Positions 30,618 through 40,149 of a stretch of 62,478 bases of DNA are shown piece by piece. The notes under the pieces were generated by a model. It was not told the origin of the DNA. It saw only the letters and a list, made by a program, of their open reading frames with translations, and ran no database searches. This DNA is from Legionella worsleiensis. GTDB taxonomy: Bacteria; Pseudomonadota; Gammaproteobacteria; Legionellales; Legionellaceae. The position numbers and the translations under genes were made by a program. Numbering within the stretch: the stretch's first letter is position 1; each line of letters begins with the position of its first letter. The DNA is taken from contig NZ_LNZC01000027.1 in NCBI RefSeq assembly GCF_001467535.1, positions 232,460 to 294,937 on the forward strand. Direction: 5' to 3'.

Positions 30618-31273
30618 AACGTTATTTTATTACAGGTACAGATACAGATTGCGGTAAGACGTACGTGACGCAAAAATTAGTTGACTATTGTTCCACATCA
30701 GTCGCTATCAAACCAGTTGCTAGTGGTTGTTATGCAGAAGAGGATCAGCTAATTAGTTCAGATGCGCAAATTTTGTCACACAAGAGCAGCCTAACAATGG
30801 AACAAATTAATCCTTGGCGGTTCCCACTACCGGTTTCACCTCATTTAGCAGCAAAGAAGGTTGGTCAAGTTCTGGATGCTCATGAACTAGCCTCGTATTG
30901 TTTAAATCTGGAGGTTAAAGAAGCTGATATTCTATTTATAGAAGGGGCGGGAGGTTTAATGGTCCCCCTAAATGACCAACAAACCTGGATTGATTTTCTT
31001 CAACTAAGCAATATCCCCGTCATTTTAGTCGTGGGTATGCGCTTAGGGTGTATTAATCACGCATTATTAACTGCGCATTCCCTAAAGAATCATGGCATTG
31101 AGTGTGCGGGATGGATTGCTAATTGCCTTGACCCTGATATGTTACTTTTGGATGAGAATATTGAAACTTTAAAAAATGCTTTGCAGTGTCCTTTGTTGGC
31201 AATAATACCTCATGCCGGAGATTTATGTGATATTCAACATGTACCAACGTACCTTAAGCACGCCCGCCTTTAA
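30614..31273 (+). CDS. bioD: Dethiobiotin synthetase BioD
   Basis: This 219-residue ATP-dependent enzyme closes the ureido ring. The P-loop [26 protein letters not shown], and the [10 protein letters not shown] motif are clear, and the tail has [10 protein letters not shown]. The ATG overlaps the bioH stop (ATGA). It is the last gene of the bioBFHD unit. Confidence 0.95.
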   Translation: MKRYFITGTDTDCGKTYVTQKLVDYCSTSVAIKPVASGCYAEEDQLISSDAQILSHKSSLTMEQINPWRFPLPVSPHLAAKKVGQVLDAHELASYCLNLEVKEADILFIEGAGGLMVPLNDQQTWIDFLQLSNIPVILVVGMRLGCINHALLTAHSLKNHGIECAGWIANCLDPDMLLLDENIETLKNALQCPLLAIIPHAGDLCDIQHVPTYLKHARL

Positions 31274-31423
31274 TTCGTCTTTTACAGGGATATACATGTC
31301 CCGGTAGCGAATATAAAAATCAGTGCGGGCATGCAACTGTTATAGTTTAGTGGGATAGCTGGATAGAATCAGATAATCCCCCGATCCAACTGTAATATTT
31401 TTCGCTTGATGATTTATCCAACT

Positions 31424-32119
31424 CTATAGACTTAAAGATTCCAAACAGACTTCATCTGTAGGAGCAACCCTGGCTGGTTTTAATGGTTTAAAAAAGAATA
31501 GCCTTGGGTTGCCATCATATTTTGTTATTGGTTCAGACTCTACATGCTTCAATCTTTTTTGCAAAATGGCGCATGAGGCTATATTGTCAGGGTGTGCTGT
31601 CGCTACAATTTCTTTTGGTACAGAACTTACATGCTCAACAAAAATAACTCCAACAGCATGTTTAATATATTTTATTGCAGCAATTGCGATTTCAGTACCA
31701 TAACCTTTACCCCAAAAAGTTTTATCTAAGAAAAACCCAATTTCTATAACATTTGGATGACCGAAGCCAGTTGTATTGTAGGTTTCCAACTCATGTTTGA
31801 TTGAAACCGAACCAATAAATTGGTCTGTTTCATTTTCATAAACTGAAAACAGACTAAATGGATCACCATTATTCCAAGTAGAAGTTTTTGTATCAATTAC
31901 CTTTTGAATCAGCTCAATAGACCATGGTTTTCCATCATTGAGGAATTTAACAACTTCTGAATCACCAAGTAACTTTGCATAATTGCATACCAAGGTTGCT
32001 TGCAACTCTTGGTTCAATGATTTAAACGTAAGTCGACTTGTGTGTATCGTTGTTTCGTGTGCGGAAGATTTAATGGATAAATCACCAATTTTTTTAGAGT
32101 TGTAATAAAATATAGTCAT
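31424..32119 (-). CDS. GNAT-family N-acetyltransferase (RimJ/RimL-like)
   Basis: This 231-residue protein begins the fold with IHTSRLTFKSLNQE, has FIGSVSIKHE, EIGFFLDKTFWGKGYGTEIAIAAIKYI (acetyl-CoA binding loop with GKGYG) and TAHPDNIASCAILQKRL. This is the pattern of side-chain or N-terminal amino acetyltransferases. The substrate is unknown. AAGGAT precedes the ATG at a suitable distance. It stands alone, convergent with the bio operon. The 30-residue N-terminal extension is unusual for the family. Confidence 0.82.
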   Translation of the reverse strand: MTIFYYNSKKIGDLSIKSSAHETTIHTSRLTFKSLNQELQATLVCNYAKLLGDSEVVKFLNDGKPWSIELIQKVIDTKTSTWNNGDPFSLFSVYENETDQFIGSVSIKHELETYNTTGFGHPNVIEIGFFLDKTFWGKGYGTEIAIAAIKYIKHAVGVIFVEHVSSVPKEIVATAHPDNIASCAILQKRLKHVESEPITKYDGNPRLFFFKPLKPARVAPTDEVCLESLSL

Positions 32120-32376
32120 TAGAAATCCTTAATGATCCAGTCGTAGCGAAAATTGGTTTGCAAATGAACCCATCTGAAAAAAATTCACTAAGTATAGGGT
32201 ATCATCACATTTCTCTTGGTTACTTGCCAGATTTAAAAAATGATGAGAACAGGAGAGCTGTTCATGTGGATGACGTCTCTTTGTACTGTGAGCATCAAAT
32301 GACTCTGGGATGACTTTATTTGTTTCCGTATAAAGAGTTTGAGACGGTACAACCCTGTAAACGCTTATTTTAAAGG

Positions 32377-32405
32377 TTGTCCATCCTGCTGGACTTGGTT
32401 ATAAT
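32377..32405 (+). promoter_or_regulatory. Likely promoter of fmdB-DUF502-aspS
   Basis: TTGTCC (32377-32382) and a perfect TATAAT (32400-32405) are spaced by 17 bases, 44 bases before the ATG, which itself is preceded by GGAG. The rest of the 329-base gap (32120-32448) shows no gene. Confidence 0.6.
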
Positions 32406-32448
32406 GCACTGTTAAATTATATTTTTTCAAGTTGACGGAGTTATTTCG

Positions 32449-32739
32449 ATGCCAATTTATGAATACGAATGTGCAAGTTGTCATCATCATTTTGACTTGA
32501 TGCAAAAATACACAGACAGTCCGGTCACTCAATGTCCTGAATGTTTAAAAAACACAGTAACCAAGCTGATTTCTCCTGCAGGATTTCAACTTAAAGGTAC
32601 GGGTTGGTACGCAACTGATTTTAAAGATAAAGGAACTGCAGCAAAGTCCTCTACTGATTCGTCTAAAACTGAATCAACCACCTCTAAGGATACTACTACA
32701 ACAAAAAGTACTGAATCGACCAAAGGTGATTCAGCGTGA
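32449..32739 (+). CDS. FmdB-family zinc-ribbon protein
   Basis: This 96-residue protein has two Cys pairs (CASCHHHF and CPECLKN) in the FmdB/YgaC-type zinc ribbon MPIYEYECASC. SPAGFQLKGTGWYATDF follows, then a low-complexity Ser/Thr/Lys tail. It is a putative regulatory protein of unknown target. It overlaps the next gene by 4 bases; fmdB-DUF502-aspS is a recurring order in gammaproteobacteria. Confidence 0.88.
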   Translation: MPIYEYECASCHHHFDLMQKYTDSPVTQCPECLKNTVTKLISPAGFQLKGTGWYATDFKDKGTAAKSSTDSSKTESTTSKDTTTTKSTESTKGDSA

Positions 32740-33374
32740 AGTATCTTTCCATACGCAGGTATCTGCTTGCAGGGCTGGTTGTATGGTTACCCATTTTGGT
32801 AACCATAGGTGTTTTGCGCTTTATCATTGATTTACTTGATAATACCATGGCCTTAATTCCTGCAGCTTACCAGCCTGAACAGCTGTTAGGAATTCATATT
32901 CCAGGTATTGGCGTGGTTATCTCTCTTTTTCTACTAATCGCCACAGGAATTTTTGCGACCAATTTTTTCGGTCAACGATTGGTGAGTTGGGGAGAATCTC
33001 TTTTAGCACGAATTCCTTTGGTTAGGTCTATTTACAATGCAGTCAAGCAAGTACTTAACACGGTATTGTCTTCCAATAGCGATGCTTTTCGTAAAGTTTT
33101 ATTAATCGAATACCCCCGAAAGGGCGTTTGGAGTATTGGTTTTCAAACCGGATCTGGTTATGCAGAAATTAACGAAAAAACAAATGAAGAGATGGTATCT
33201 TTGTTCATTCCTACTACGCCAAATCCTACATCCGGGTTTCTGATGATGGTTCCCAAAAAGGACGCAATAGAATTAAGTATGAGCGTGGATGAAGCGCTAA
33301 AGTTTATTATCTCTCTAGGCGTAATGCAAACCAAGACAGCTGGCAGCATTGGCAATAACACAATAAAAATATAA
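32736..33374 (+). CDS. DUF502 family membrane protein
   Basis: This 212-residue protein has an N-terminal transmembrane helix ([20 protein letters not shown]), a second at about 57-77 ([20 protein letters not shown]), and the DUF502 core [34 protein letters not shown] and [15 protein letters not shown]. Its molecular role is unknown. It is coupled to fmdB and 10 bases before aspS. Confidence 0.88.
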   Translation: MKYLSIRRYLLAGLVVWLPILVTIGVLRFIIDLLDNTMALIPAAYQPEQLLGIHIPGIGVVISLFLLIATGIFATNFFGQRLVSWGESLLARIPLVRSIYNAVKQVLNTVLSSNSDAFRKVLLIEYPRKGVWSIGFQTGSGYAEINEKTNEEMVSLFIPTTPNPTSGFLMMVPKKDAIELSMSVDEALKFIISLGVMQTKTAGSIGNNTIKI

Positions 33375-33384
33375 AGGTGGTTTT

Positions 33385-35166
33385 ATGCGTACACACTACT
33401 GTTCAACTGTGAATGAATCCTGCTTAAACCAGGAGGTCACTGTATGTGGTTGGGTACATCACAGAAGAGATCATGGTGGTGTCGTTTTTCTGGATGTTCG
33501 TGATCGCTCGGGTTTACTTCAGGTGGTTTATGAACCAGAAAATCAGGAAACATTCGCAATAGCTGAAAAATTAAGATCCGAATTTGTCGTCCGGGTAACA
33601 GGAGTTGTGCGAAACCGACCGGATGGCATGGTCAATGACAAAATGGCCACTGGCAGGGTTGAAGTTGTGGGAACCCGACTTGAAATTCTTAATCAGTCAC
33701 CAACACCGCCGTTTTTGCCTGATGATCATCAAATAGTTAATGAAGATTTACGTTATAAATATCGTTATATCGATTTAAGGCGTACTTCAATGCAGAATAA
33801 ACTTCTGTTACGTCACAACTTAACCAGTTGTATGCGCAATTACCTGAATCAACAGGGTTTTCTCGATATCGAAACGCCTATGCTAACCAAAGCTACCCCT
33901 GAGGGTGCTCGTGATTATCTTGTACCATCACGAGTACATCCTGGGCAGTTTTATGCCTTACCCCAGTCACCTCAATTGTTTAAACAGATGTTAATGGTGT
34001 CAGGGTTTGACAGATATTATCAAATTGTACGTTGTTTTCGTGATGAAGATTTACGTGCGGACAGACAACCTGAATTTACTCAGCTTGATATTGAAATGGC
34101 TTTCATTGATGAGGAAGACATTTTAAAATTGATAGAAGGTCTTTTAAAGGTTATTTTCAAAAATATCCTCAACATTGATCTGCCTGAACAATTGCCCAGA
34201 ATGTCCTATGCGGAAGCTATGAGTCGATTTGGCAGCGATAAACCTGACTTGCGCAATCCTCTCGAACTGGTAGATATTGCGGATTTGGTTAAGCAGTGTG
34301 ATTTTAATGTATTTTCGAGTGCAGCAAATGCGGCAGATGGTCGTGTTGTTGCTATGAAGCTTCCTAATGGCTGTGATTTAAGTCGCAAAGATCTCGATGG
34401 TTATGGGCAATTTGTGGGAATTTACGGAGCAAAAGGGCTTGCTTACATAAAAATAAATAACCTTGAAGACGGTATGGCCGGGTTGCAGTCTCCTATATTG
34501 AAGTTTCTCTCTGAAGAAGCTGTTTTTTCTATAATCAAACGTGTCAATGCCCAAACGGGTGACGTTATTTTCTTTGGTGCGGATAAAACGCATATTGTTA
34601 ATGAATCAATGGGGGCTCTACGGGTTAAAATAGGTCATGACAGAAATCTGTTAAGTGCGGATTGGAAGCTGCTTTGGGTCGTTGACTGGCCTATGTTTGA
34701 GGTGGATCATCAAAATAACAGGCTGCAATCCATGCACCATCCGTTTACCTCGCCACAAAATTTATCCGCAGAAGATCTGCGGGCAAATCCTGAAAATGCA
34801 TTGGCTAAAGCTTATGATATTGTGATCAATGGATACGAAATTGGTGGTGGATCTATTCGAATTCATCAACCAACCCTGCAACAAACCGTATTTGAATTAT
34901 TAGGTATTGATGAGCATGAAGCGCAGGAAAAATTTGGCTTTTTATTGGATGCATTGCAATACGGTGCACCACCGCATGGTGGAATTGCGCTGGGGATAGA
35001 TAGATTGGCTATGCTACTTACAGATTCTGCATCTATACGAGATGTCATAGCATTTCCCAAAACGCAAACAGCATCCTGTCTTTTAACCAGTGCGCCGTCA
35101 CCTACTGGAAATGCGCAACTGAATGAATTGGGAATTAGACTTGCACCAACCACTACGACAAAATAA
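33385..35166 (+). CDS. aspS: Aspartyl-tRNA synthetase AspS
   Basis: This 593-residue class II synthetase has the anticodon OB domain ([22 protein letters not shown]), motif 2 ([24 protein letters not shown]), a GAD insertion domain and motif 3 ([15 protein letters not shown]). It is bacterial type. The ATG follows AAAGGTGG. An intrinsic terminator lies 8 bases after the stop. Confidence 0.96.
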   Translation: MRTHYCSTVNESCLNQEVTVCGWVHHRRDHGGVVFLDVRDRSGLLQVVYEPENQETFAIAEKLRSEFVVRVTGVVRNRPDGMVNDKMATGRVEVVGTRLEILNQSPTPPFLPDDHQIVNEDLRYKYRYIDLRRTSMQNKLLLRHNLTSCMRNYLNQQGFLDIETPMLTKATPEGARDYLVPSRVHPGQFYALPQSPQLFKQMLMVSGFDRYYQIVRCFRDEDLRADRQPEFTQLDIEMAFIDEEDILKLIEGLLKVIFKNILNIDLPEQLPRMSYAEAMSRFGSDKPDLRNPLELVDIADLVKQCDFNVFSSAANAADGRVVAMKLPNGCDLSRKDLDGYGQFVGIYGAKGLAYIKINNLEDGMAGLQSPILKFLSEEAVFSIIKRVNAQTGDVIFFGADKTHIVNESMGALRVKIGHDRNLLSADWKLLWVVDWPMFEVDHQNNRLQSMHHPFTSPQNLSAEDLRANPENALAKAYDIVINGYEIGGGSIRIHQPTLQQTVFELLGIDEHEAQEKFGFLLDALQYGAPPHGGIALGIDRLAMLLTDSASIRDVIAFPKTQTASCLLTSAPSPTGNAQLNELGIRLAPTTTTK

Positions 35167-35173
35167 ACAAACA

Positions 35174-35218
35174 ACAAACAGTGCCGCCATGGGATGGCGC
35201 TGTTTGTTTTTATTTTTA
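35174..35218 (+). terminator. Intrinsic terminator of aspS, overlapping the start of the MscK-like gene
   Basis: A 12-bp stem (ACAAACAGTGCC with GGCGCTGTTTGT, one G-T pair) spans 35174-35185 and 35196-35207, with a 10-base loop, and is followed by TTTTTATTTTTAA. It is a textbook form. The loop contains the ATG at 35189, the best start for the next gene. Confidence 0.8.
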
Positions 35219-38119
35219 AGCATGCTTTTACTGGGTATGAGTGTGCTGGCTCATGCCGTGCCCACCCCAAAACACGATACCTTACCTGATAAGCAAATCA
35301 GTGGATCATTGGTTGAATATTTAGCTCAGGAAAAAACTCATTTAACTATATTGATTAATGATGCTAAACAACAACCAGCCCCCTTAAACGAGGATCATTA
35401 CATCACGAAAATGCAGCAGACTTCTGCATTGCTTTCAATGAATCAGGCCAAAATAAAAAGCCTTGAAGGTTTTCTTGAAAATCAGTACAAACAAGAACTC
35501 CATTTAAACCAGCGCTTGAAGCATCTTCAACAATTACCGCTTGCCAATGGTGAGGCCAATATTCAAGAACGGGTAGGTAAAGTGGAAACGTTACTTACTG
35601 TCAACAAAAAAACACTGGAACTGATCAGTGAAAATATTGACTTGGCAAAACAATACCAACTCATTTTGAACGATGAAATAAAAAAATTAAAACTGTGGAA
35701 AGCTAATTTTGAATTAGAGCAAAAGTTAATTCACATCAAAAAGTCAAGTGCAGAACTTGATAATGAGCTTGGTTTGTTGTACCAAAATAATGTTTCAAAT
35801 CAGCGTACTATGCAATCGCTAACCAATGCAAATGAGCAAATTGAACTCGAAGCACGTTTGTTTATCAATAACCAGCATATAGCCATAATACATCAGAAAC
35901 TTGATGCCTTAATGGTACAAAAAAACGTGATTAAAGCCAGAATTTTGTTGTTGAATAACTCAGATACAAAAACCTTGCAGCAGGTTACCGATAGTTACAA
36001 AGATTCCATACACCAATACATCACTATAGAACATGCTTTAAAACAAATATCAGCCACCCTTGAAACAGGAAGCAATGCGTCAATCAAACCTGAACTCAAG
36101 AAATCCCTTCATTTTTTAGAAACGGGTATTAAAGACCAACTTAAAGAAGCCGACGTTCAGAAAAAACAATTAATCCAGAGCTTGGATGAATATCAAAACG
36201 AATTAAAAAGGCAAATATCAACTCGACAGTCACTGGCAGAATACAACATTAACAGCTGGCCAACAATTTTGCATAAACTTGTTGATATGCCCAATTTATT
36301 TTACAAGTACATTAAAACTCTAACCCTAAAAGTATATGACAGTTACAGCTGGCTAGATACCTTTCCTATTGCGATTTTGTGGTCTGCCCTGGCTTTAATC
36401 TTTGCCGTTTTTTATATTTTAAATCGGTTCTTGAAAACACTGGGAAGTGATAAAGAGCGATCCAGGCTAACGGGTTATCTGTATGATGGGATCTTGACTT
36501 TGGTACAGAGAAATATTCCGTACTTATGTCTTTTTAGTATGTTGTGGGTTGTTCTTTACATTACCAATATTTCCTATTCTAACTATCAACTCTTGTTCAA
36601 TCTTATTGCAGTCTGGTTTACATTTAGAGTATTGATTTTAATTGCACGATTGGTCTTGTTAGAGCGTATTTCTGATTCTTCAGGAAAAGATGTAAAACTG
36701 TATTATCGTTTAAAATGGTTGTTCTTGTTTGGTGGGTGGACTACCGCATTAATGGTATTTAGCCACATACTCCCGTTAATTGTATTACTCCAGGATATTT
36801 TTAATCGGTTATTCATGTTATTTATTCTCTCCGTTTCTCTTGTTGCCTGGAAAAGTAAAGACGTTATTCCTTATTTGTTACGCCCCTTGTTAAAAGGCAA
36901 AAAAAGATACATTAAAAATGCAATCTCTTTACTGGTTGTTTTGATACCCATCACCTTATTCACAACGGCAATTATTGGCTTGCTGGGGTTCATTAATTTG
37001 GCATGGACCATGAGTCGATATCAGGCATACATTCTCATGGTGCTTGTCGGATACATTCTTGCTCGCGGATTAGTCTTTGATGCTTTGGAGCTTTTATCTG
37101 AATGGATGATTTCATCGTTACAAAATGGATGGCTATGGATAGAAGTTTTTCTCAAACCTCTTGATGGCATTTTGCGCATTGTTTTGTTTTTGTGCAGCGT
37201 TCTGGTCTTATTTCAGTTATTTGGTTGGCACCCCGACTCGCTGGTTATTACTAGCATAGAAAAAATGGCACAGTACAGTATCGTTAATTTTACTGGAATA
37301 CACATTACTGTATTTAGTGTGATTGAGTTTTTTATTCTTCTGGCTTTATTTGTATGGGCTGCCAAGTGGACCAGGGAATTTTGTTACAGGTGGCTTTTTA
37401 AAAATGCCAAAGATGTTGGAATTAGGAACAGCTTATCTGTATTTACCCAATATGCGGTTATCTTGTTGGGTAGTTTTATTACGTTGCATGTATTAGGCCT
37501 GGATTTTAGTGGTATGTCTATGATTTTGGGAGGTCTTGCTGTAGGGATGGGATTTGGCCTGAGGGATTTCGCATCAAACATTGTTGGGGGCATCATGTTA
37601 CTTATTGAACGCCCGGTCAGAGAAGGTGATTTAATTACCATTGGTGAATATGAAGGCCAGGTTGCTCATATAGGAATACGTTCCATGCGAGTTTCATCCT
37701 GGGATAACACCCAAGTACTAATACCTAATGCAGAAACGTTTAACAAGCCATTCACTAATTGGACTCATCAAGATGGCATTGTCAGAACTGTTATTCCAAT
37801 TAAAGTAAGCAGAGCTGATGATCCTGTCATGATTCAGCAGTTGATTCTTGATGTTCTGGCTATAATTCCTGAAATAGTAGCAGATCCTCCTGCACAGGTG
37901 TTTTTAAAGAAAATTGATACCGCTTTGATAGAATTTGAAGCTCGGTACTTTATTAATGTTCAGGAACATAATCGTGTTGAAATACGCTCCAAAGTTTTGT
38001 TTGCGATTACGGCACAGTTTAAAGCCGCAGGAATAAAACCACCTATTGAACCCATTACTGTGGAACTGAAAGAAGGGCATGCCGATTTATACTCCAAAAA
38101 TCAATCCACCAACGACTGA
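35189..38119 (+). CDS. MscK/KefA-like large mechanosensitive channel
   Basis: The protein is 976 residues from ATG 35189, chosen because it gives a clean signal peptide (MGWRCLFLFLSMLLLGMSVLAHA); the alternative is ATG 35222. A long periplasmic coiled-coil domain (to about residue 370) follows, then some ten hydrophobic helices. The C-terminal MscS core contains GLDFSGMSMILGGLAVGMGFGLRDFASN, the conserved pore-helix Gly/Ala pattern, then LLIERPVREGDLITIGEYEGQV and a soluble beta domain. Such channels gate on membrane tension in the inner membrane. It overlaps mutH by 41 bases. Transcription from aspS would have to read through a strong terminator. Confidence 0.85.
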   Translation: MGWRCLFLFLSMLLLGMSVLAHAVPTPKHDTLPDKQISGSLVEYLAQEKTHLTILINDAKQQPAPLNEDHYITKMQQTSALLSMNQAKIKSLEGFLENQYKQELHLNQRLKHLQQLPLANGEANIQERVGKVETLLTVNKKTLELISENIDLAKQYQLILNDEIKKLKLWKANFELEQKLIHIKKSSAELDNELGLLYQNNVSNQRTMQSLTNANEQIELEARLFINNQHIAIIHQKLDALMVQKNVIKARILLLNNSDTKTLQQVTDSYKDSIHQYITIEHALKQISATLETGSNASIKPELKKSLHFLETGIKDQLKEADVQKKQLIQSLDEYQNELKRQISTRQSLAEYNINSWPTILHKLVDMPNLFYKYIKTLTLKVYDSYSWLDTFPIAILWSALALIFAVFYILNRFLKTLGSDKERSRLTGYLYDGILTLVQRNIPYLCLFSMLWVVLYITNISYSNYQLLFNLIAVWFTFRVLILIARLVLLERISDSSGKDVKLYYRLKWLFLFGGWTTALMVFSHILPLIVLLQDIFNRLFMLFILSVSLVAWKSKDVIPYLLRPLLKGKKRYIKNAISLLVVLIPITLFTTAIIGLLGFINLAWTMSRYQAYILMVLVGYILARGLVFDALELLSEWMISSLQNGWLWIEVFLKPLDGILRIVLFLCSVLVLFQLFGWHPDSLVITSIEKMAQYSIVNFTGIHITVFSVIEFFILLALFVWAAKWTREFCYRWLFKNAKDVGIRNSLSVFTQYAVILLGSFITLHVLGLDFSGMSMILGGLAVGMGFGLRDFASNIVGGIMLLIERPVREGDLITIGEYEGQVAHIGIRSMRVSSWDNTQVLIPNAETFNKPFTNWTHQDGIVRTVIPIKVSRADDPVMIQQLILDVLAIIPEIVADPPAQVFLKKIDTALIEFEARYFINVQEHNRVEIRSKVLFAITAQFKAAGIKPPIEPITVELKEGHADLYSKNQSTND

Positions 38120-38759
38120 ATGTGAATTGCTGGCACGAAGTAACGCCATTCAAGGGTTAAGTTTCGTTCAGTTAAGTATGGCTTTAAAATTATCTATCCC
38201 CGCAAATCCCGTACATAGGAAAGGTTGGGTTGGCATGGCTTTGGAACTCGCCTTGGGTACTGATGCGAATAATAAAGCGGAGCCTGATTTTCAGCAGCTT
38301 GGAATCGAGCTAAAAACATTACCTATAGCCAGATCGGGTAGGCCGGCTGAATCTACTTTTGTTACCTCCATTCCATTACTTACTGTCCATCATCAGAAAT
38401 GGAAGTCTTCACAATGTTATGCCAAGCTCAAAAGGGTTTTATGGTTACCTGTTGAAGGTGACAAAAACATTCCGTTTGAACACAGACGAATAGGCAAAGG
38501 TTTTTTATGGTCGCCCAATGACGATGAGGAACGTATTTTATCAGCAGATTGGAACTATTTAACCGCTCAAATCAGCACCGGTAACCTTGAGCAAATCAAC
38601 GCTACAGTAGGTACCTATTTACAAATAAGGCCAAAAGCTGCCACGGGTAAATGTTTGTGCTTTAGTTATGATGCTGATGGAAATAAAGTAAAAACACTAC
38701 CGCGAGGATTTTATTTACGTACTGTGTTTACTAACCAGATTTTAGTTAATTATGGATAA
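38079..38759 (+). CDS. mutH: DNA mismatch repair endonuclease MutH
   Basis: This 226-residue enzyme nicks the unmethylated strand at hemimethylated GATC. The active site is EPDFQQLGIELKT, with the Asp, Glu and Lys in the family's D-E-x-K spacing. KGWVGMALELALG precedes it and LKRVLWLPVEGDKNIPFEHRRIG, FLWSPNDDEER and YLQIRPKAATGK follow, close to E. coli MutH throughout. Presence of mutH implies Dam-directed repair in this organism. It starts 41 bases inside the channel gene. Confidence 0.93.
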   Translation: MPIYTPKINPPTTECELLARSNAIQGLSFVQLSMALKLSIPANPVHRKGWVGMALELALGTDANNKAEPDFQQLGIELKTLPIARSGRPAESTFVTSIPLLTVHHQKWKSSQCYAKLKRVLWLPVEGDKNIPFEHRRIGKGFLWSPNDDEERILSADWNYLTAQISTGNLEQINATVGTYLQIRPKAATGKCLCFSYDADGNKVKTLPRGFYLRTVFTNQILVNYG

Positions 38760-38962
38760 TAGAATCATTCTATCAACTTAAGAAAGCCATGCGACAAGCA
38801 ATTGCATACAAGAGTATAGTGGGGTGTGGGCATTTTATGATTTATTGCATCGCAAATATGGTTGACCACTTCATTTTTTTACTATTAGGTGTCCTGTGGA
38901 GGAACTGACAATAAGTTGTATTTCAGAATAAAACCAAGCCCCACCATCTACCCCACATTCTT

Positions 38963-39775
38963 TTAGTTGATTGGAACATGGATCATAAGATTATGTTCTT
39001 TTGTGATCTCTGGAAAACTATCAAAAAGAATAAACGCTGGCTTGGCCTCATTTATTTTGTTAGCTGATTTATCTGCCCATTGTCCAAAAATATAATGGTA
39101 AGCTAATCCAACGCTATTGGGCTTCCCCGTATATCGAAATCTAACATATTTTCCTCCCAATATTAAGAATTGTTCCGCCTCAATATTTCTTCCTTTATGC
39201 GAGGTACATGCGCTAAATCGACTTTTATTTTCTGGTACGATTCCATCATGAGGATTATCGTGTCCAATACCAACGAACACTCCTGTAAAATCATCGGTCA
39301 GTTCTTGTTCAGTCAATTTTTCTTTCAATTTAATCCAAGCCTTTGGTGCAGAATCATAATAATATCCTGTTTCAGTAACTGACTGCAGGTGTAAATCCTT
39401 CAATTCAACGATATCAGGTTCTTCAAGAATGACACATTCAAGTTCATTCACAATTTTGATTTTTTCTCTGGCATGAGTCGGAGAATACCCGAAAGTCTCC
39501 TTAAATTGCCTTGAAAAAGAAGTGTGATCATCATATCCAGAAGCAAGAGCAACTTCTAAAATTGAATTTTCTCTACTCTGCAAAGAGCGAAAAGCCAACT
39601 CCATTCTGAGTTTTCTGATAAAAGCTCCTGGAGATTGATTAACGGATTGTTGGCACAATCGTTTTAATGAATTAACCGACATTCCAATCTGTAATGATAG
39701 TTCATCGAGTGTTATTGGTTGATCAATTTTTTCATATATTATGCGGACTAATTGCCCAAATTTATTATGATTCAT
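38963..39775 (-). CDS. AraC-family transcriptional regulator with GyrI-like effector domain
   Basis: This 270-residue protein starts with two helix-turn-helix motifs of the AraC type (ITLDELSLQIGMSVNSLKRLCQQ and ILEVALASGYDDHTSFSRQFKETFGYSPTHAR). A C-terminal GyrI/SOUL-like small-molecule domain (residues about 120-270, ending LFDSFPEITKEHNLMIHVPI) follows. This order is like Rob and SoxS-related proteins that sense drugs. It stands alone, so its target is not indicated. Confidence 0.88.
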   Translation of the reverse strand: MNHNKFGQLVRIIYEKIDQPITLDELSLQIGMSVNSLKRLCQQSVNQSPGAFIRKLRMELAFRSLQSRENSILEVALASGYDDHTSFSRQFKETFGYSPTHAREKIKIVNELECVILEEPDIVELKDLHLQSVTETGYYYDSAPKAWIKLKEKLTEQELTDDFTGVFVGIGHDNPHDGIVPENKSRFSACTSHKGRNIEAEQFLILGGKYVRFRYTGKPNSVGLAYHYIFGQWADKSANKINEAKPAFILFDSFPEITKEHNLMIHVPIN

Positions 39776-39854
39776 AGTGCCCTAACGTAAAAAGTAAATA
39801 AAACAAGCACTATATCAGAGTAAGTGAATTTTGTTTGTGCAGAAAAGCTCAATT

Positions 39855-40040
39855 TTAAGTGACATTATTTGAGGCCGGAATCCAACGATACAAAGCTGGC
39901 ACCGATATGCCAAGATTTTACGCAATATCCTTTGATAACGTGCCAGATGCAAGTAATTGTTTCACTGACTCAATTTTACTTTGAGTCATTTTCCGGTTGC
40001 AGCCACCTACACACCCTTTTTTATTGGCAGCAGGGAGACC
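39855..40040 (-). pseudogene. C-terminal remnant of a serine recombinase (resolvase/invertase)
   Basis: The minus strand reads GGCNRKMTQSKIESVKQLLA, then SGTLSKDIA, an in-frame stop, then NLGISVPALYRWIPA and a final stop at 39855. This is the helix-turn-helix DNA-binding end of Hin/Tn3-resolvase proteins. The catalytic domain is absent and arginines expected in the preceding hinge appear as cysteines. It is a degenerate scrap and marks an old mobile element between the AraC and hydrolase genes. The plus-strand frame over it is only a shadow. Confidence 0.7.
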
Positions 40041-40149
40041 TGTACACATGGGGATGGTATGGAGTAATAAGAACCGCATTTAAAGAACGAGCGAATTTAT
40101 TTCTTTGGTTGTCTTATTACCCCTGGTTTCTATAACCTGATGCTTTAAA

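Noticed and set aside
31260-31335. GCCCGC/GCGGGC inverted pair after bioD
   Set aside because: Only 6 bases per arm and about 60 bases apart, too weak for a terminator call.
39869-40135. An 88-codon plus-strand frame
   Set aside because: It is the shadow of the serine-recombinase remnant on the other strand, whose residues match a known helix-turn-helix; the plus translation has no pattern.
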